Source: CAWJEL01 sp964647255
GTDB taxonomy: Bacteria; Chloroflexota; Anaerolineae; CG2-30-64-16
Length of the DNA: 64,000 nucleotides
Reading direction: 5' to 3'
NCBI GenBank assembly: GCA_964647255.1
Contig: CAZYGI010000003.1
Span: forward strand, 1-64,000
Positions within the stretch are counted from its first letter, which is position 1. Every line of letters starts with the position of its first letter. This document shows positions 59,954-64,000 of this stretch, one piece after another. Below the pieces are notes generated by a model. It searched no databases, was not told where the DNA came from, and saw only the letters and a list, made by a program, of their open reading frames with translations. The translations under genes were made by a program, and so were the position numbers.

Positions 59954-60679
59954 ATGGACGATAGGCGAAAGACAATGGCAGAGGAGCGGCGGGCGAGAGA
60001 CACCGCGCCAAAGCTGGCTGGCCCAGTTCGGACGCCGGTTGACGATGGTGCACAGTCCATCGCCCAGCGTCAATCGTCCGGCATCAGCGTCTACGAGCGC
60101 AAAGCCGAATACTGGACCCGCGATCTGGCCGACCGGGGCTTCGAGAACGAAGTGAAGGCCGAGCTGGGGGCGTTGGGCTGGCAGTATGAGGATCACACGG
60201 CCGACCACGATTGGCCCGATCTGCTCATCACGCGGCAGGTGCGCGGGAAGCCGGTGCGCGCGGCGCTGGAGCTGAAGGAGAAGCGCCAACCCTACCGGCC
60301 GCATTGGGCCGACCTGGCGCGGCTGCCCGAACGCGACCTGCTCGTGCTGGACGAGGTGTCGGCGCGCAAGCTGCTGGCCCGCGCGCCGCGGGCGTTCCTG
60401 CTGTTCCTGGATGCCACTCACCCGGAACAGCCGTACGTGCTGTTCACCATCATGGACCTGTTTTGTCTGCCGAAGGTGCGCGTGCAACGGCCGATCGCCC
60501 TGCACGATCCCCGGCTTAAGGCGAAGTGGCTGCTGGATCGCCGGCATGGCCGATCTTTTGCGCAGCTTCGCCCTGCGTGTGCGGCCATCGCGACCTACCT
60601 GGATCGCGAGCTGGCCGATGACTTGCACCGGCTGGAGGCCCAGGGCCCCTTCGCCGGTGAAACGGTGGAGATCGTTTGA
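59954..60679 (+). CDS. Hypothetical protein with a PD-(D/E)XK nuclease-like motif
   Basis: A 241-residue protein that I do not recognise. Its core WPDLLITRQVRG...AALELKEKRQPYR has the spacing of a PD-(D/E)XK active site (Asp in WPD, then ExK), and DHDWPD adds nearby acids. The C-terminal half is helical and ends RELADDLHRLEAQGP. The first 30 residues are encoded by GATGGGCC-type simple repeat, so the real start may be an internal Met or GTG. Its stop overlaps the next ATG by one base (TGATG), indicating coupling with the GH99-like gene. Confidence 0.65.
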   Translation: MDDRRKTMAEERRARDTAPKLAGPVRTPVDDGAQSIAQRQSSGISVYERKAEYWTRDLADRGFENEVKAELGALGWQYEDHTADHDWPDLLITRQVRGKPVRAALELKEKRQPYRPHWADLARLPERDLLVLDEVSARKLLARAPRAFLLFLDATHPEQPYVLFTIMDLFCLPKVRVQRPIALHDPRLKAKWLLDRRHGRSFAQLRPACAAIATYLDRELADDLHRLEAQGPFAGETVEIV

Positions 60680-61815
60680 TGCGACGGATCGGAATGGTGT
60701 TGCTGGCCGCAGCGCTGCTGGCGTGTTTATGTCCACCCGCAGCCCGCGCCGACGACCGGTTGGTCCTGGCCTTTTACTACACCTGGTTCGATGAGAATAG
60801 TTGGGGCGCTAACAAGGTGCCGGACCGGCCGGCGGAACCCTACGTCTCGCGCGATCGCGGCGTGATGGGCCGCCATATTGAGCAGGCGAAAGCCGCCGGT
60901 ATTGATGCCCTGGTTGTGTCCTGGTACGGTCCCAGCACCGCAAACAACCAGACCGAAACCAACCTGCGCGCCATGTTGGATGAAGCGGCGGCGCGCGGAT
61001 TTCGGCTTGCGGTGGATTTCGAGGCGACGGCGCCGTTCTATGGCAACGCCGGCCAGGTGCAAGCCGCCCTTGCAACGCTCCTGGCGACCCATGCCCAGCA
61101 TCCGGCCTATCTACGCTGGAACGGCAAGCCCGTGATCTTCTTCTGGCGGCAGCAGAGATTCTCGACCGCGACGTGGGCCGCCATCCGCGCCGCAGTGGAT
61201 CCGAATCACAACAGCATCTGGATCGAGGAAGGGGTGGATGTGTCTCCGCTGTCGGTGTTCGACGGCCATCATTTGTACAGCGTGACCTGGAACCCGCCGA
61301 CGGACATGGCCTACACCGCAAACAAGTTCGCTAAGCGCGTGCGCGATTACACTGCGCACACGGGGACGCCGAAGGTCTACGTCGCCACCGTGATGCCCGG
61401 CTACGATGATCGCAAGACCGGCCGCGGCAACGCGTTTGCCACGGATCGCGAGGGCGGCGCTTACTATGCCCGCTCCTGGCAAGCGGCCATCGGCAGCCAG
61501 CCCGATTGGATCGTGATTACCAGCTTCAACGAGTGGCCGGAAGGCACTTATATCGAACCGAGCCAGGCGTACGGCAATCTATTCATGGACATGACCGCGC
61601 AGTGGACTGCGACGTTCCGCGGCTCGGCCCCGCCGCCGGCCATCCCGACGGCCAAACCGAAGCCGACCGCGGCGCCGCCCACGCCCAAGCCGACACCCAG
61701 GCCGACCGCGCGCCCGACGCCGACGCCCACCCCGACGCCGTCCGTGCTGCTCAGCCGGCCGTGGTTGTCGCTCGATGCAGTTTTACGCCGGGTCGGCGGC
61801 CCGGTGATGGAGTAA
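60679..61815 (+). CDS. GH99-like exported glycosidase
   Basis: A 378-residue protein with a signal peptide (MVLLAAALLACLCPPAARA). The barrel has AFYYTWFDEN, QAKAAGIDALVVSWYGP, KPVIFFWRQQ, VATVMPGYDDRK and FNEWPEGTYIEPS, the last being a hallmark of GH99/GH71-like endo-mannosidases that act on alpha-mannans. A Lys/Pro/Thr linker ends in a short hydrophobic tail. The substrate is inferred only from the family. It is coupled to the upstream gene. Confidence 0.82.
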   Translation: MRRIGMVLLAAALLACLCPPAARADDRLVLAFYYTWFDENSWGANKVPDRPAEPYVSRDRGVMGRHIEQAKAAGIDALVVSWYGPSTANNQTETNLRAMLDEAAARGFRLAVDFEATAPFYGNAGQVQAALATLLATHAQHPAYLRWNGKPVIFFWRQQRFSTATWAAIRAAVDPNHNSIWIEEGVDVSPLSVFDGHHLYSVTWNPPTDMAYTANKFAKRVRDYTAHTGTPKVYVATVMPGYDDRKTGRGNAFATDREGGAYYARSWQAAIGSQPDWIVITSFNEWPEGTYIEPSQAYGNLFMDMTAQWTATFRGSAPPPAIPTAKPKPTAAPPTPKPTPRPTARPTPTPTPTPSVLLSRPWLSLDAVLRRVGGPVME

Positions 61816-61859
61816 ACACCAAACATTCTCCCTTGATCCCACCCACGTGGAGGTACCCG

Positions 61860-62405
61860 ATGATTGATCCTGCCTGCATCGCCGAAATCCTGATCTCCCC
61901 CGAAAAGCTCCAGGGGCGCATCGCTGAGCTTGGCGCTCAGATCAGCCGCGACTACGAGGGCGAAGACCTCATGCTGCTGGCCGTGCTGAAGGGGAGCGTG
62001 CTCTTCCTGGCCGACCTGATGCGCCAGCTCACGGTTGATCACAGTATTGACTTCATGGCGACATCGAGCTACGGGAGCGGCGTGGAGTCTTCCGGCGTCG
62101 TGCGCATCCTCAAGGACCTTGACGAATCCATCGAGGGCCGCCACGTGCTGATCGTCGAGGACATCATTGACACAGGACACACGCTGCACTATCTCACCCG
62201 CATCCTGCGCGCTCGCCTGCCTGCATCGCTCGAAATCTGCACGCTGCTGAACAAGCCCAGCCGGCGGGAAGTGGAAGTGCCGGTCAAATACGTGGGGTTC
62301 GACATACCGGACAAGTTCGTGTTGGGTTATGGACTGGATTTTGCCGAGAAGTATCGCAACCTGCCGTACATCGCCGTGCTGTCGCCGGACTGCTACCCTG
62401 ACTAA
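61860..62405 (+). CDS. hpt: Hypoxanthine phosphoribosyltransferase
   Basis: A 181-residue purine-salvage enzyme that makes IMP (or GMP) from base and PRPP. The PRPP loop is VLIVEDIIDTGHTL, with LMLLAVLKGSVLFLADL and the C-terminal YVGFDIPDKFVLGYGLDFAEKYRN of the HGPRT family split over its last strands. GTGGAGG precedes the ATG at 61860. Confidence 0.94.
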   Translation: MIDPACIAEILISPEKLQGRIAELGAQISRDYEGEDLMLLAVLKGSVLFLADLMRQLTVDHSIDFMATSSYGSGVESSGVVRILKDLDESIEGRHVLIVEDIIDTGHTLHYLTRILRARLPASLEICTLLNKPSRREVEVPVKYVGFDIPDKFVLGYGLDFAEKYRNLPYIAVLSPDCYPD

Positions 62406-62409
62406 AGGG

Positions 62410-63573
62410 GTGGCACTGCTGCTTGCTGCGCTGTTCATCCTGACGCGCGCGAGCACGGCGGCAGCCGACGGCCTGATCCTCGACAGCCGGCCAGCCGGCG
62501 GCGCGGGACCCCAGCTCGACGCGGCGGTCCTGTCGCCGCTGCCGGCGCCGCGCCCCCGGGCCGATGCCGGTATCCCCGGCATCGCCGATGCCGGCGTCAG
62601 TGACGCCAACGAGACTTATGTTGTGCAGGCTGGCGACACCCTGGAGGGCATCGCCACGCGCCTCCAGGTGCCGGCGCTTGCGCTCGCAACAGCCAACGAC
62701 CTCGCCAACCCGGATCAGATCGCCGTCGGACAGGTGCTTCGGGTGCGCAGCATGGCTGCAGCCGCGCCGGCCCTGCCCGCCGCGGGCGCCCTGACGCGCA
62801 CCCAGCTCTGGCCGTGGCCGCCCGCACAAGGCCAAACGCTGGCGGTCTGGCTGCAAGCTCGCCAGCCGGTAAGCCTGACGGTCGAGTTCAGCGGCCGGGC
62901 CTACCCCGTCGTCGGAGGAGAGGCCGGCCGCGCCTGGGCGCTCATCCCGATCCCGGCGCTGCTCCCGCCGGGCGCGCAGCCGCTCACGGTCACCGCGGGC
63001 GCCGAGACGATCCTCCTGTCCATCCCGGTGGAGGCCGGCACGTTCGGGGCCATCAACATCCCCGCGGCCGTCGCCCAACCGATCTTATCGCAGGCTGCGC
63101 GGGTGAGCGCGGAAGCCAAACGCCTGGCCCAGGTCTTTCAGACCGTCCAACCGGACGGCTGGACGGCGCGTGAGCGCTTCCGCGCGCCGTTGGACGGCGC
63201 GCTGGCCCGCTCATCGCCCTTCGGAACGCGGCGCACCTACGGCGACAGCCCGACCTTGAGCGCGCACGAAGGCGAGGATTTCAGCGCGGCCGCGGGCGCG
63301 CCGGTCTATGCGCCGGCCGCGGGCACGGTTGCGCTGGCCGAAACACTTTTTGTGCGCGGCAACGCAGTGATCCTGGATCACGGGCACGGCGTCTACACGG
63401 GCTATTGGCATCTCTCGCGGATTGATGTGGCGCCCGGCGAGACGATTGCGGCCGGGCAACAGATCGGGGCGGTGGGGAATACGGGGCTCAGCACCGGCGC
63501 GCACCTGCACTGGGAGCTGCGCGTCAACGGCGTCGCAGTGGATCCGCTGCAATGGCTTGAGACAAACAAATAA
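62410..63573 (+). CDS. Secreted LysM/M23 metallopeptidase
   Basis: A 387-residue exported peptidase. A hydrophobic N-terminus (ALLLAALFILTRASTAAA) is followed by one LysM (YVVQAGDTLEGIATRL...VGQVLRV), a beta-rich middle and a C-terminal M23 domain with HEGEDFSAAAGAPVYAP, GHGVYTGYWHLS and GAHLHWELRVNG, the zinc ligands of LytM-type endopeptidases. It cleaves peptidoglycan cross-links or, if inactive, activates an amidase. The GTG start at 62410 is only five bases after hpt; the exact start is uncertain. Confidence 0.85.
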   Translation: MALLLAALFILTRASTAAADGLILDSRPAGGAGPQLDAAVLSPLPAPRPRADAGIPGIADAGVSDANETYVVQAGDTLEGIATRLQVPALALATANDLANPDQIAVGQVLRVRSMAAAAPALPAAGALTRTQLWPWPPAQGQTLAVWLQARQPVSLTVEFSGRAYPVVGGEAGRAWALIPIPALLPPGAQPLTVTAGAETILLSIPVEAGTFGAINIPAAVAQPILSQAARVSAEAKRLAQVFQTVQPDGWTARERFRAPLDGALARSSPFGTRRTYGDSPTLSAHEGEDFSAAAGAPVYAPAAGTVALAETLFVRGNAVILDHGHGVYTGYWHLSRIDVAPGETIAAGQQIGAVGNTGLSTGAHLHWELRVNGVAVDPLQWLETNK

Positions 63574-63574
63574 A

Positions 63575-63599
63575 GGGCGAAGCACAGTGTGCCTCGCCC
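63575..63599. terminator. Bidirectional terminator hairpin between M23 and L25 genes
   Basis: The stem GGGCGA-A-GCAC with GTGC-C-TCGCCC (loop AGT) lies one base after the stop codon. On the minus strand it is followed by TTTATTTGTTT, so it best serves the convergent L25 gene. Confidence 0.75.
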
Positions 63600-63622
63600 C
63601 CCAATGCCGATCGGCAAGAAGA

Positions 63623-64000
63623 TTACTTCTTCGCCGGTTCCTCTTCTTCCTTCGGCTTGCGCTTGGCCACAACCTCGACCTCGGCCGGGCTGGCGGCTTC
63701 GACCTCAGCGGCCTCTTCCATGGCGCCGGCGCGGCTCAACGTGACCGCCAGGACCACATGATCGCCCTCGGTCATCAGTTTGATGTTCGCCGGGAGCGCC
63801 AGATCCTTGACGAGCACTTCGTCGTCCACGGTGACCAGCTTGCTGAGGTCAGCCACCAGGTGCTGCGGGATGTCGCCGGGAAGGCACTCGATCTCAACGG
63901 AGTCCAGATTGCGGACAAGCACCATGTCGGCGTTGGACAGCACCGGCGCCGTCCCTTGGGCGACGATCGGGACATGGACACGGACTTTCTGATCCATAGA
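63623..64000 (-). CDS. rplY: Ribosomal protein L25/TL5 (Ctc), C-terminal part
   Basis: The beta-domain of a CTC/TL5-type bL25 that binds 5S rRNA: KVRVHVPIVAQG, ECLPGDIPQHLVADLSKL, VLVKDLALPANIKLM, then an acidic/Lys tail rich in Glu. The frame is still open at 64000, and the codon before the Met at 63997 encodes Ser, as in the family's internal VSMxxKV, so that Met is internal. The N-terminal 5S-binding domain lies beyond the window. Confidence 0.85.
   Translation of the reverse strand, partial: SMDQKVRVHVPIVAQGTAPVLSNADMVLVRNLDSVEIECLPGDIPQHLVADLSKLVTVDDEVLVKDLALPANIKLMTEGDHVVLAVTLSRAGAMEEAAEVEAASPAEVEVVAKRKPKEEEEPAKK

Noticed and set aside
59954..60679. Part of a restriction-modification system
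   Set aside because: No DNA methyltransferase is adjacent; the nearby methyltransferase is RlmI-like (RNA), and the nuclease motif alone is weak evidence.
63623..63997. Complete short gene starting at the Met at 63997
   Set aside because: The sequence is the C-terminal half of L25/TL5 and the frame is open to the window edge, so this Met is internal.

Overview
The window is a high-GC stretch of a bacterial chromosome made almost entirely of ordinary cellular genes on both strands. It holds about fifty protein genes, one tRNA and no phage, plasmid or insertion sequence. I infer a member of the Chloroflexota (Anaerolineae-like), probably a metagenome assembly because two scaffold gaps of N are present. 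The inference rests on secreted and lipoproteins with Thr/Pro-rich linkers, several LysM proteins, an AlkZ-related protein, DUF2804, a DegV/GNAT/glycolipid-type glycosyltransferase cluster and many dispersed palindromic repeats. An [FeFe]-hydrogenase at the left edge points to anaerobic, probably fermentative, metabolism.

Layout. 1-1.9 kb: end of a NuoF-like hydrogenase subunit and the catalytic [FeFe]-hydrogenase subunit. 2-9.7 kb: a DinB-like remnant, DegV, DUF2804, a LysM/CAP secreted protein, a metal-dependent cyclase, a nitrilase-family amidohydrolase and a secreted LysM protein. 9.8-21.3 kb: trmFO, a methyltransferase, a MazG-like/asparaginase/creatininase/MFS run, a membrane glycosyltransferase with an AlkZ-related gene, GDPD, DUF456, a small hypothetical gene and an EamA transporter. 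21.3-29 kb: smc, a zinc-ribbon protein, a CDP-alcohol phosphatidyltransferase and a large repeat-bearing lipoprotein. 29-35.7 kb: PPK2, a GH5-like glycosidase and the DegV-GNAT-glycosyltransferase operon. 35.7-47.5 kb: rnc and ftsY (divergent), bacterioferritin, glnS, a nucleotidyltransferase, a WD40 lipoprotein, a xylulokinase, an epimerase-SDR fusion, an RlmI-like methyltransferase and tRNA-Gln(CTG). 47.5-56.9 kb: a long leftward run mreB-mreC-mreD-PBP2-rodA-lipoprotein-gltX-FGE-like-C39-like. 57-63.6 kb: tilS, a second RlmI-like gene, a PD-(D/E)XK-like protein, a GH99-like protein, hpt and a LysM/M23 peptidase. The right edge cuts a ribosomal protein L25 gene.

The clearest functional block is cell-shape and wall synthesis (MreBCD, PBP2, RodA, several LysM proteins and an M23 peptidase). 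A second theme is translation and RNA (trmFO, tilS, glnS, gltX, tRNA-Gln, rnc, ftsY, two RlmI paralogues, L25).

The most unusual signals are in the DNA rather than in a gene cassette. At least eight genes have a sigma70-like promoter whose -10 hexamer ends only 6-7 bases before the start codon, so they look leaderless. Several housekeeping genes carry in-frame insertions of GC-rich or palindromic repeat DNA. A 22-bp perfect palindrome covers the -35 of one of the leaderless promoters, and rnc and ftsY appear to share one -35 hexamer read in both directions. I found no convincing new defence, CRISPR or biosynthetic system.
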